This document shows, in pieces, positions 51,270 to 61,727 of a stretch of 64,000 nt of DNA (the stretch's first letter is position 1; each line of letters opens with the position of its first letter). Under the pieces are notes generated by a model. That model was not told the DNA's origin. It ran no database searches and worked only from the letters and a program-made list of their open reading frames with translations. A program made the position numbers and the translations under genes. This stretch comes from Ophiosphaerella korrae. Lineage: Eukaryota; Ascomycota; Dothideomycetes; Pleosporales; Phaeosphaeriaceae. The stretch lies in the NCBI GenBank assembly GCA_028456385.1, contig JALNQF010000136.1, positions 1 to 64,000 of the forward strand. Direction: 5' to 3'.

Positions 51270-54200
51270 CCTTGCTAATCTAGTTATTGCGAGAAGTAAA
51301 GCGTAAGTAACGTATAGTCTAACTAACATAATAGTAGAAAGTTTAACTAAAATAAGCAAAGCCCCTAGGAGTAGTTATAAGTCTAATAGTACTATATAGG
51401 AAATAATTAAAGACTAAATTAATAATCTAATTTTAGATAAAGAAGATATAAAGATAGTAATCGACGCTCTAGAAACGTAGAATAAAGAACTATAGAATTA
51501 CGTGAAATAGAATAAGGTATAGATTAAAGCTATTATCGAAGGATAGAATTAAATAGAATTAATTATACAACGCCTAGTAATAAGTGCTATAAAGAAACTA
51601 CTAAAAATACCTATCCTTAAGAAGTTTAATAGAATAAGAGAGAAGCTAAGACCTTTTATAGCTTTAGTATAACTCTAAATAGATATATAAGTACTATACT
51701 TCGATATAGAAGAAAAGAAAGTAATATATATTAGGTTACACCTAGAGGAAGACATAATAAGATAGTATAAGCCCTACTAGATAGACTACATAATACATTC
51801 TCTAATAACCTAGAAAGATAAGACAAGAGCTATCTTTAGAAGTTATAAATACTTTACTAAACAAATAAGAGTAGTATTTAGAGATATAGACGTTACACGA
51901 TAAGCTAAAGAATAGCTAGAAAAGCTTACACAAAACTAGAGTATCCTTAAGTACGTATTATAATTTAAATAACTATCCTAAAACATAGAATAGAACAAGT
52001 CTATATTAATGTTACGATTTAAATAAGGACTAAACTCTAAGATATAATACGAAATAATCTATATAGAGAAACTAAGGACACTAGAAGCCCTAAAGTAATA
52101 GGTAATACAAATTAACAATAATCTTTAGGAATAGAAGAAGAATAAGTATAGTACCTAAAATAGAAATTAGGATACTAGAGACCCTATAATCCTTAACGCT
52201 AATAAGGATAGGAAGAAGAAGAAGAGTAAAGACTTTACGTACTTTAACTATAGTAAAAAGGGCTACTACGCAAAAGACTACTAGTTAAAGAAAAAACAGG
52301 ATATAGTATATTATAAATATAGAAAACTAGGATATTTTATAAAAGACTATAAGAGTAAGGACCTAAAGAAAGAAACTTAGTTAAAAACAACTAAAAAGAA
52401 GAAGGAAGTACTATAAGCATAGGCTAAACCTTAAGAGAAAGTAGCTAGGAGTAAAGAAATATAACACGTAATACTCTATTAGACCTTTTATTATAAAGAT
52501 AACTACTATATATATCTTTCTAGTAAGTAAAGAGTAAGGTACTTCTTATAATAGAGATATAGAGTAGTAGTAATAAAAGAAAGAATAAAAGCTTAGCTAG
52601 AAGAAATAGCCTAAGTAATAGACCTACTAATAGAAGACTTAGAAGGGGAAGAGCCCCTAGTACTATTAATCTAGGCTAAAGGACTAGTACTAGATAAAGA
52701 GACTACTACGGCTTCCTCTAAAGGACTACAAGAAAGTAAGAAATAAGTTAGTATAAGAGATATAGAATACGCCTAGCTAATAATATATAGCTATAATAGC
52801 TATACAATATTAGATATAAAGGAATAAAATAAAAAATAGAAGTTTATTTAGATATACTTAATAGTTATAAGTATAGAGAAAGCGTATAAAGACTAGAAAG
52901 AACGTAATCCTAAAGAAATAAAGTTTATACTATTTTAAGAATAGATAAAGTAATATATAGTTATAGTAGGAAGAATACCTATAGAGAAGGAATAGTAGTA
53001 CCTTACTAGAAGAACGCGATAGATTAACAAAGCCTATATACTAAGAGTACTAGTAGTGTACTATATCCTAACAATAGATACACCTAGAAAAGATAAGTAC
53101 TAGGAAGGGGATAACAAAATAATAGATCTAAGATATCTAGTATATTTTAAAGTATTATAGATATTATACCTAGAAAAAAATTGTATTATATATAGAAACC
53201 CTAAAGTAAACAATAGTATATAGCCTATAAGAAGAAAAGGCTACGACTATATAAGAGTAATTATAGTAGAAGATATCTAAGGATAGGAGATAATCCTAGA
53301 AGATAGATACGTAGTAGTAAGACTTAGCCTAAAACTATTAAAGAAATGCGTCTAAGGAAGACTATAGTATAAATGTATATACAATAAATATCTAAAATAC
53401 AAAGAATATAAGCTTAAGATAGGGCTATAGCCTTAAAAAGATAGATAGTTTATAAAAGAGCCTAAACAAGAACAGTTAGAAGGTATAAGAGGCCTATATA
53501 TTACAAAAATAGGTATATATTAAGGAAAGAAAGTACAATTAATAATTAATAGTAGAGCTACAAGAAACTTTATATTAAAGAAGTTTGTAGAAACACAAGG
53601 AATAAAGTATACAACAAAAAAATACCCTTAACAACTAAGCACGATTAAAGGAAAACTATTCTAAGAACCTATTAGGTTTAAGATAGTTCCCTCTACGTTT
53701 AAATTAGAAGAGATAACGATTAAAAATATAGTTATAGATATAACAATAATTAATAACAAATAAGATATAATATTAGGAATACTATAGTTATAAATAACTA
53801 ACCTATACATTAATTAGAGAATAAGAAAAATTAGTTATAGTAAAACTAATATACTAAAAGCTAATATAAGTACCTATAAAAGAGAATTCCTAAAAGAATA
53901 CAAGAAATAGGAAAAACAGCTTATAGAGCTAGAAGACTACCTTCTAGAATATTAACTATAGGACTTAGTAATAGAACTAGAAGAAAGAAAAAACTTAGGA
54001 TAGAGTCTAGTCTACTAAAAAACAGAAGAAGAATCTAAGATTAAACAAGCGTTTATATAGAACGCAATAAAAAAAGAATAGATAAAAGAATCTAAATCCT
54101 TAGTAGTATATAGACTTATATTTGTAGATAAGAAAGGAATAAATAATAAAAGGCCCTACGTAGATTTTAGAAAAACTAACGCAATTATAAACAAGAACTA

Positions 54201-56780
54201 ATACCTACTACTACAAATAGATAGAATATAAGATAGACTACGAAAAGCAAAGATCTTTACAAAGCTAGATATCTAAAACGCCTACTATTAGATTAGAATT
54301 AAAGAAGGTAATAAATAGAAAATAGCGTTTAGAATATAGTATAGACTATACAAATACTTAGTTATGCTGTTTAGCTTAATAAACGCACTAGTAGTATTCT
54401 AAAAAAGAATTAATATAGTACTAAGAGAGTACTTAGATATATTTATATTTGCATACTTAGATAACATCCTTATATTCTTAGAAATAGAGGAAGAATATAT
54501 ATAACACATATATAAAGTATTAAAGAAATTAGTAGAAAACAAACTATTTCTAAAAATAAGGAAGTGCGAATTCTATATAAAGGAAATAGATTTCCTAGGA
54601 TTTATTATTAAACTAGGAAAAATTAAAATTAACCTAGGAAAGATTAAATTAATTAACGAATAGCTAACACTAAAAAACTTAAAGGAAGTACAATAATTTT
54701 ATAGGCTAGCTAACTTTTGTAGAAAGTTAATAATAGGATAGTCTAAAGATATAGAACTAATAACAAGACTTATAAAAAAAGACACGCTATTTAAATAGAT
54801 AAAAGAATACGATAAAGTATTTAACAAGATTAAAAAGAAGTTTATAGAAAACCTAGTTATTAGAATATATAACCTAGACCTACTAGCAATAGTAAAAATA
54901 GACGCATCTAACTTAGTCTACAGAATAGTACTAATACAAGAAGACCTAGAGACTAAAAAGGAATACTTAGTTAAATACTTCTCTAAGAAAATAAAGATAG
55001 TAGAACTTAACTACTTAATCTACGATAAAGAGATACTAGTAATCTATAAAGTATTTAAATAATAGAGAGTATATTTACAAAGAGTAAAACACTAGACGAA
55101 GGTCTATATAGACTATAAGAATCTTAAAGGATTTATAATAAATAAAGAATTATTACAATACTATACAAGATAGTAGGAATACTTATTAATATTTAATATA
55201 GAAATTATATATATAAAGGGAAAAGACAACTAATTTGTAGACGCCTTTAGTAGAAGACTAGACCTATAAAAAGAAGTAAACATAACTAGTATAGTTTTAG
55301 TTAAGAATAAAGAAGGATATCTAGTCCTAAACACACCTAAAATAGCTGTAATACTTAAGAGAAAAAGTAGCGAGCTAAACAAATAGATTTAGAAAACAAT
55401 ACAAGAAGTATCTAAAGAAATAAACAAACTAGAAATTTACAAAGGACTCGTACAAGTATATAAAAGAATATATATTCTAAAGAAAATCTAGAGAGAATTT
55501 ATACAATAGTTTTACGAATTACTAGTATATAGACACTAAGAGATTAATAAGACCCTAGATAAGATATTATAAGATTACTATATCCTAAAAGTAAAATAAA
55601 TAGTAATAGAGGTACTACAAGACTATATAGAATATTAAAGGAATAAGTATAATAGATACGCACTATATAGAATATTACAACTAGTAGAAGTACTAGAATA
55701 ACTATAAAGAGTTATTACGATAGACTTTATAACAAAACTACCTAAGTCTAAAGACCTAATATTAGGAGTTAAATATAATAGAATCCTAACAATAGTAGAT
55801 AAACTTACAAAGTACTTATACTTTAGACTATATAAAGAAAAAAGTAGGATAGAAGTTACTATATACTAAGTTCTAGGAACTATAATTAGTTAATATAGAC
55901 TACTAGATAAGATTATTATAGATAGAGATATAAGATTTATATTAAAATTATAAGGAACAATAACAGTATAATTAGGAATTAAATACGTAATATCTATAGT
56001 ATACTACCTACAAATAGATAGATAATTAGAACGAATAAATTAGATAGTAGAATAGTACTTAAGATACTACCTTAACTACAACTAGAATAACTAGGTATAG
56101 CTACTACCTATAGTATAGTTAGTATACAATAGCGTAAAGAATATAGTAATAAGAGTATTACTCTTTTTTACAAACTATAGATTCGAACCTAGCGTATATA
56201 GAATACTAGGAATATAGATATCTTAGTCTCTAAGAGGAGAAAACTTCGCTAATAGACTTAAAGATATATATAACTAACTAAGATAGGACGCAAAATTCCT
56301 ACACGATTAGATAGTAAAGTACTATAATAAGAAATATAAAAGAAGACCCTAATTTAGAGAGAGAGAAAAAGTATAGTTAGTATAGAAGAACATTAAAAGC
56401 AAATAGCCTAGTTTAAAACTAGACTACGTTAAGATAGAACTATACAAAATTAAGAAGAAAATCTTACTAGTTATATTTAGGCTAAAGCTACTAAACAAGA
56501 TAAAGATATACCTAACCTTCTACGTAGTACTACTTAAGATAGTACTATAAAACGTAGAACTACTAGTATACAAAGTAGATACGTATAGAGAACAAGAAGA
56601 ATAGGAAGTTAAAGAAATCCTATAATACTAGTTCTATAATAGTAGGAACTACTACCTAGTAGAATAGATAGGTATAAACAAGAAAGGATAACTATAGGAA
56701 AAAATATAAGAACTAGAAGACAATCTTAACTACTCTAAGAAACTAGAGGAGTTCTAAAATTAAAACCCTCTAGAACGCTT
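51270..56780 (+). pseudogene. G5 gag-pol polyprotein, best preserved, RIP-inactivated
   Basis: Two exact C-x2-C-x4-H-x4-C arrays at 52240-52281 and 52309-52350, with Tyr at every zinc ligand. The protease site LIINSRATRNF is at 53539-53571, where the family has D-S-G. The reverse-transcriptase box FAYLDNILIF has YLDN at 54454-54465. Integrase occupies roughly 55300-56500. The C-terminal chromodomain (about 56605-56755) reads EVKEIL...NYYLVE. One frame runs through with TAG and TAA in former Gln and Trp positions. This is the best template for comparing the other copies. Confidence 0.85.
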
Positions 56781-57437
56781 AGCAGCAAACTAAGAGAATT
56801 AATATTACTAATAATAGATAGAGAGACAATAGGAATATTTAGCGTAGGACCTACTATAGCAATACTAAACGCCTTATCTAGATCTAGCTTAGCTTCTAGA
56901 GCTACTAACTACTTAGCTAATTTCTTATTATTTAAGGCCTTTATCTTACAAAGATAAGAGAGACGAGCTTAATTATTTACTAGCTTACTCTACGTAAGCT
57001 TTTAGATACGCTTACACTTAGCTTTAGCTTCTGTAATTTAAGATAGTAATTTCTCTTAAGTTTAGTTAATAGCTTTCCCTATTATTGTTAAGCCTAGATA
57101 TAAGAATAAGCGTAATAAATATATACTTAGAAAGAGAAACACTAGATACGTTATAAGAACTACGCATATTCGCGTAAATATATACTTTATAAGCCCTACT
57201 ATTATTTATAGAAATAATATAAGGAAGAGACTTAGAGTTTAACTTAGGAGAAGTATAACAAGAATAAGGAAATATTTTAATACTATTACGTAATACACAA
57301 TTAGTAAGAAGATAGTAATAACGCGTAGATAAAATAGGTATTAGAGAGGATAAAGAACTCTATATTAACAAAGAAACTAGATTAATAACCTTAGCTCTAG
57401 GATAGATAAACAAGGGCCTACTTAGAAGAAGAGATAG
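56781..57437 (+). other. G5 3' non-coding region
   Basis: About 650 bp between the end of pol and the 3' LTR, also present in G1 and G4 but absent from G2. No frame was recognised. The segment 57303-57437 is the uninterrupted homologue of the copia insertion site in G1. Confidence 0.7.
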
Positions 57438-57861
57438 TATTATAGTAGTAATAGAAGAACTATAGATAGAACTAATTAATCCTATAAGCTTAGTCCTATA
57501 CAACTCTAAAGGCTATAAGCCTAACTAGGAAGCTACGCATAATTAGGACACCTAGAGTAATCTATAATCTATAGACTCTTAGTAGTAGTAGATTATAGAT
57601 TAAGCTAATCTATAATCTATTAATCTTAGTAAATATAGATTATAGATTATAGTAAGTATATAGTTATTAGTAATACGCATTATTAGGATAGTATTAGTAA
57701 TTTAATCCTTTAACTATAGAACGCTAATACAAGATAGTTACAAAACATCTTCTATTATTTATAGTTATTATAGATCCTAATATAAACTTTTATTATTATC
57801 TCTTAATCTACTAGCCCTCTCTAGATAGGTTCCTATAGTTAACGATAGGAGGCTAGTAATA
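57438..57861 (+). repeat. G5 3' LTR
   Basis: 424 bp from TATTATAGTAGTAATAGAAG to GGCTAGTAATA. It differs from the 5' LTR mainly by C-to-T and G-to-A changes and has no length difference, consistent with recent insertion and subsequent RIP. Confidence 0.92.
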
Positions 57862-57866
57862 TAATA

Positions 57867-58894
57867 TAAAAAAATATTAGGAGTAAGAAACTAAGTTTAA
57901 AATTAGACTACGTTAAGATAAGACTATATAAAATTAAGAAAGAAGTTACGCTAGTTATATTTAAATTAAAGCTACTAAATAAAATAAAGATATACTTAAC
58001 TTTTTATATAGTACTACTTAAGATAGTACTATAAAATATAGAACTACTAGTATATAAAGTAGATACGTATAGAGAATAAAAAGAATAAGAAGTTAAAGAA
58101 ATCTTAGTATACTAGTTCTATAATAGTAGAAACTATTACCTAGTAAAATAGATAGGTATAGATAAAAAAAGAAAACTATAGAAAAATATATAAGAGCTAG
58201 AAGATAACCTTAACTACTTTAAAAAACTAAAGGAGTTCTAAAGTTAAAACCTTCTAGAGCGCTTTATAGTAAACTAAGAAAATTAGTATTACTAATAATA
58301 AATAAAGAGACGTTAAGAATATCTAATATAATAAGAGCTAGAGTAGCCTCTATAGTATCTTTAAAGTCTATCTTAGCTTCTAAAGTATAAGACTATTTAG
58401 ATAATTTAGTATTATTATAGGCCTTTATCTTATAAAGATACTTAATATAAAAATAAAGATTTACTAGCTTATAAAAAGTTAGCTTATACTTAGCCTTAGT
58501 AGTAGTAAGCTATAATAATAGTATTTCTTAAGCTTAGTTAATAGCTTACCTTATATAACTTAGTAAGAAGAGACTATATAGAAATTAAATACTTATACTT
58601 TATAAGAGAAACACTTAAAAGAGTATATTTATATTAGATATTAGTAAGGATATATTTACTATAATATTTACTATCCTTTAAAGAAATAAAATAAGTAAGC
58701 TTTAAGTAAGTATAATAAATATAAAGAAATATTTTAACTCTATTATAAGTAATATAAGTAATAAGAAGAAGTTTATTATAATTAGAATAAGAAGATATAG
58801 AGAATAATAAAGAATTAGAAATAAATAAAGAAACTAGACTAATAACCTTAGGCCTAGAGTAGAGAAATAAGAACTTACCTAAAAAAAAGAATAG
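57867..58894 (+). pseudogene. G4 gag-pol, last part (chromodomain) and 3' non-coding region
   Basis: Continuation of G4 after G5. The end of integrase leads to a chromodomain near 58090-58250 that retains NYYLVK and a final LEDN-type helix. About 600 bp of non-coding sequence then lead to the 3' LTR at 58895. Confidence 0.8.
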
Positions 58895-59335
58895 TATTAT
58901 AGCTATAATAATAGAAGACTAATTTAAACTAGTTAGCTTTACTATAGATAATAAAAGTATATATAACTTATAGAGTAATAAACTTAGCTAAGAAACTAAC
59001 TATAATAGAAATACGTAATAGATTTATAATTTATAATCTTAGTAAATATAAAGTATAAAGTTAGGTATATAATAGATTTATAATTTATAATCTTAGTAAA
59101 TACAAAGTATAAAGCTAGCTAAAAGACGTAAGTATATAGTTAGTAATAAATACCTATTATTAGGATAGTATTAGTAATTTAATTATTAACTACAAGCGAT
59201 ATTACAAGATAGTTGTAAAATATCTTCTATTATTTATAGTATATTATAGATTATAATATAAACTTTTAATATTACCTCTTAATCTACTAATACCCTTTAG
59301 GCTATTAGGAAGTTAACTCTAGTAAGCCTATTATA
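58895..59335 (+). repeat. G4 3' LTR
   Basis: 441 bp, the same length as the 5' copy, including both 54-bp tandem units. Followed by TAGTA (59336-59340) and then the remainder of the M2 LTR. Confidence 0.92.
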
Positions 59336-59340
59336 TAGTA

Positions 59341-59729
59341 GATTAAGAGTTAATAATAAAAGCTTATATAGTAATCTATAATAACTATAAATAATAGCTA
59401 ATTTGTATATATAATAATAAGTATTAGTATTCTATAGTTAAAGGATTAAATTACTAATACTATCCTAATAATATATATTATTATAACTATATACTTTTTC
59501 TAAGTTACTAGCTTTATAGCTTTGTAGATACTAAGCCTTATAAAGTTATAAAGTTACTAGCTTTATAGCTTTATAGGTACTAAGCCTTATAAAGCTGCGA
59601 AGTTATTACGTGTCCTAGTTGTAATTAACTTCCTAATCTAGATCGTTACCCCGCTTATCCCATGCTTCGTCAGCACTTGAGTCAGGACTGATTGGTTCCA
59701 TCTCGGTTTCTCTTGTTACACCTGTAACA
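59341..59729 (-). repeat. M2 5' LTR, outer 389 bp (right copy)
   Basis: Completes the 52 bases at 45245-45296 to 441 bp. Its inner part (59341-59590) is heavily RIPed; its outer 140 bp (about 59590-59729) is normal sequence. The terminal TGTTACACCTGTAACA (59714-59729) is a near-perfect palindrome at the LTR end. Confidence 0.92.
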
Positions 59730-59734
59730 CTCCT

Positions 59735-60077
59735 CTCTAAGTTGAGTGAGTACGGCTACCTTAACGCTAGCGATAACTACCTTACGATAGTCTAGATAGA
59801 GTAGAGGCATTACGCACGTAAGTTAAATCGATTTGAAAAATGAAAACAGCTCTAGAGGTAAGTTGCTAAGATTAAACTGTTTAAAGGCCTTAAGAGGTAA
59901 CTTGTAGGTTATGTCAGCACTAAGCAGGGTACAGAGATTGCTAGCGTTACTAGCGTTTTAATTCCTTTCAAACCGCATCAAAAACCCCTCGGCGATCCGA
60001 ACACGCGCCGTTTAAATTTACGATTCGTATTTATGTTTGAATAAACAGGCACAAATTCTGGCTCACCGAACAGGGCC
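59735..60077. other. Right part of the Harbinger-like element
   Basis: Unique DNA between M2 and the right TIR. It carries the subterminal CCGAACACGCG motif (near 59997) and the right TIR (60058-60077). No gene was recognised. AT-rich stretches show mild RIP-like change. Confidence 0.6.
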
Positions 60078-60222
60078 TAATATGAAGGTATACACAGTCA
60101 CGAATCTAGAGACATTCTATGGTACTTTGTTATCATTGTATGTATGTACCGTCTTTGAAGAGCTTCATGACAGGACCAGAAATGAATTGTTTGATTCGAC
60201 GAAGTCAGATTGTGGGTCTCTA

Positions 60223-61194
60223 CTAAGCCTTTGCAGCGCATTTGGCAAAGACTTGCTGCGTAAAGGCCCACACTTTCTCGCCCACCCCACGCTCTCTCAT
60301 GGGCGCAAGAACGGCCTCGCTGTCCTTGCGGTCCCCCGTTGGGCCAATGAGGAAGATACCACCGCCCGATTTAGTCAATTGGTCCAGGCCATCAGGCACG
60401 GGCACGAGGCCTGGTTGCACAGCATAGCGATCATTGGTGGCATGGAAGACAACGCGCTGACCTGCCTCATCCTGGGTTCTGGGGTTCGGTGGATTCAAGC
60501 CAAAACTGTTGCTGCGAGCGAGGCCGGGGGTAGCAACGGCACCGGGATGGCAGTGGGCGATGCTCAAGCGCGGATTCTCCATGGCCAGGCGTTCGAGGGC
60601 CAAGGTGCCCATGGTACAAGCATGTCGCGACGAATTCCACATGGACCAGTTTGCAGGATCGCGGAGGTCCAGATCTTGCTCGTTGAGAGGCGACTCTTCG
60701 CCCGCGGCCAGCACCGAGACTACGCGCGGAGAGGGCGCAGCATTCAGCAAGGGCAGCAGGCGCTGCAGTGCACGCAGACGCGAGTAGTAGCGTGTGGACA
60801 TGGACGGGTCCAAGCCCTCGACGGTATCGACGCGACCCTCAAAAGCAAAGAAGCCCGGCGACATGATGAGGAGGTCGACCTTGGCCTCGCGCTGCAGCAC
60901 AACGTCCATGGCACGGTCCATGTCGCCAACGAGTGAGGCATCGGCACAGAGTAACGTGTATGTGCCGGAGGGATTGGCGTGACGCAACGTGCCGAGGAAC
61001 TCGTCGTGGGCGGCCGCTGTTTGGTCGCGGGCGGTGCTGTAGATGTGGGGGGCGGTGGCGGAGCGGGCCAGGTGCTCCAATGCGCTCTGGCCGATGCCTG
61101 AGGTTGCGCCCACAAACACGGCCACCAGGCCCTGGGCTTGCGCCACCAACGCGAGGCGCCGGTTGGATTGCTGCACGGCGGCGAGCTCGACCAT
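60223..61194 (-). CDS. Short-chain dehydrogenase/reductase family protein, atypical active site
   Basis: A 323-residue intronless gene. The Rossmann fold begins FVGATSGIGQ (27-36), the dinucleotide-binding glycine motif. DLLIMSPG (107-114) occupies the NNAG position, and VVSVLAAGEE (158-167) the catalytic-Ser strand. AHCHPGAV (213-220) is the usual PG motif after the active site. Classical enzymes have YxxxK; here the corresponding helix reads NSSRHACTMGTLALERLA (187-204) with neither Tyr nor Lys. A fungal SDR group common in secondary-metabolite clusters has this RH-x-x-TM form. The cofactor is probably NADP(H); the substrate is unknown. Its 3' end faces GST and its 5' end faces the Zn2Cys6 gene. 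The start is the first ATG and suits the family's N-terminus. No RIP is seen. Confidence 0.85.
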   Translation of the reverse strand: MVELAAVQQSNRRLALVAQAQGLVAVFVGATSGIGQSALEHLARSATAPHIYSTARDQTAAAHDEFLGTLRHANPSGTYTLLCADASLVGDMDRAMDVVLQREAKVDLLIMSPGFFAFEGRVDTVEGLDPSMSTRYYSRLRALQRLLPLLNAAPSPRVVSVLAAGEESPLNEQDLDLRDPANWSMWNSSRHACTMGTLALERLAMENPRLSIAHCHPGAVATPGLARSNSFGLNPPNPRTQDEAGQRVVFHATNDRYAVQPGLVPVPDGLDQLTKSGGGIFLIGPTGDRKDSEAVLAPMRERGVGEKVWAFTQQVFAKCAAKA

Positions 61195-61586
61195 GTTGCG
61201 TGCTCGACGATGTTTCGGGTGGTTTGGGCCTTATCGCGCCTCTGGCTGCGGTGCGCGACGGACACGGCTGGGCTGACGGTGGCTGTGATGAGTGAGACCC
61301 AGTAAGCCCTCCAGCCGGGCAGCAGAGGGCTTTATCTTGTTCGTGTCATGCTGGATCTAGTCGCTGCGTCTGCTTTTGCCCCGAGCCCGATGCTCTGGCG
61401 GCGCAGAACAGGCGGGGAGTGCTCGAGTCCGCGTTTGCGTTGTCGTGCGCCGCTATAGGCTCGGTCCGCCGAATGGTTCGCAATGTGCCGTACCGTGCCG
61501 TGCCGTGCCCTGCGCCCTGCGCCCTCGTTCCTGCTGCGCGCGCCAGCAGCCGTGGCGTCGCCGGCCTGGGCACGTCGACGGCCTGT
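61195..61586. promoter_or_regulatory. SDR upstream region, GC-rich
   Basis: Non-coding GC-rich DNA that once formed part of a divergent promoter between SDR and the regulator gene. It includes five GTGCC/GTACC pentamers (61485-61509) followed by two CCCTGCG repeats. I looked for the AflR consensus TCGN5CGR and found no exact match. Overlapping short frames on both strands look like composition artefacts. Confidence 0.5.
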
Positions 61587-61727
61587 TACAAGGGGGGGAT
61601 ACATACGGATTGCTAGCGCGTTCGGTGGGGGCAGGTCTGTGCGTGGAAGGCTCGAGAATCTGTAACACTGTTTTACATACAGTTTTGCTAGTAACTAAAC
61701 GTACTAAATTTATGCCTTTTCCTTAAG

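Larger units (their letters stand above)
50846..57861 (+). mobile_element. Ty3/gypsy G5, full length, least RIPed copy, nested in G4
   Basis: 7,016 bp with two 424-bp LTRs (50846-51269 and 57438-57861) and a perfect TAATA duplication (50841-50845 and 57862-57866). It retains far more CA, TG and CG than the other copies and so is the youngest or least mutated. It is the innermost of four insertions in one locus. Confidence 0.94.
45297..59335 (+). mobile_element. Ty3/gypsy G4, full length, split by G5, nested in the M2 LTR
   Basis: Two 441-bp LTRs (45297-45737 and 58895-59335) with TAGTA on both sides (45292-45296 and 59336-59340). Without G5 it is 7.02 kb. Its LTRs differ from those of M2 and G5 in the variable hairpin segment. 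Gag-pol is complete in order but RIPed. Confidence 0.93.
38740..59729 (-). mobile_element. Ty3/gypsy M2 (minus strand), full length, split by G4
   Basis: Two 441-bp LTRs in reverse orientation: 38740-39180, and a right copy in two parts (45245-45296 plus 59341-59729). CTCCT flanks both ends (38735-38739 and 59730-59734). Its own length is 6.95 kb. The LTR begins TGTTACAGGTGTAACAAGAG on the minus strand. G4 inserted into the 5' LTR, 52 bases before the LTR/internal boundary. The outer ends of both LTRs are unmutated, while inner parts are heavily RIPed. Confidence 0.93.
38200..60077. mobile_element. PIF/Harbinger-like DNA transposon split by nested retroelements
   Basis: The left end GGGCCTGTTCGGTGCGCCAG (38200) and the reverse complement of the right end, GGCCCTGTTCGGTGAGCCAG (60077), are inverted copies. 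TAA flanks both (38197-38199 and 60078-60080), the target preference of PIF/Harbinger and Tourist elements. The element's own DNA is 38200-38739 plus 59735-60077, about 880 bp, too short for a transposase plus a Myb-like protein, so it is non-autonomous or deleted. A GTGTTCGG motif recurs subterminally (38335 region and 60003 region). M2 inserted into it at CTCCT. Confidence 0.7.

Noticed and set aside
1..60000. Centromere
   Set aside because: RIPed gypsy arrays occur at some fungal centromeres, but genes lie within and beside the block and nothing here distinguishes it from a pericentromeric or subtelomeric repeat island.
60037..60936. 299-codon plus-strand ORF
   Set aside because: Mostly antisense to the SDR gene, which has clear family motifs; its first part lies in the Harbinger TIR region.
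61332..61726. Several overlapping short ORFs on both strands
   Set aside because: GC-rich promoter with pentamer repeats. Arg/Ala/Pro-rich products without domains, partly inside the Tc1 left end.
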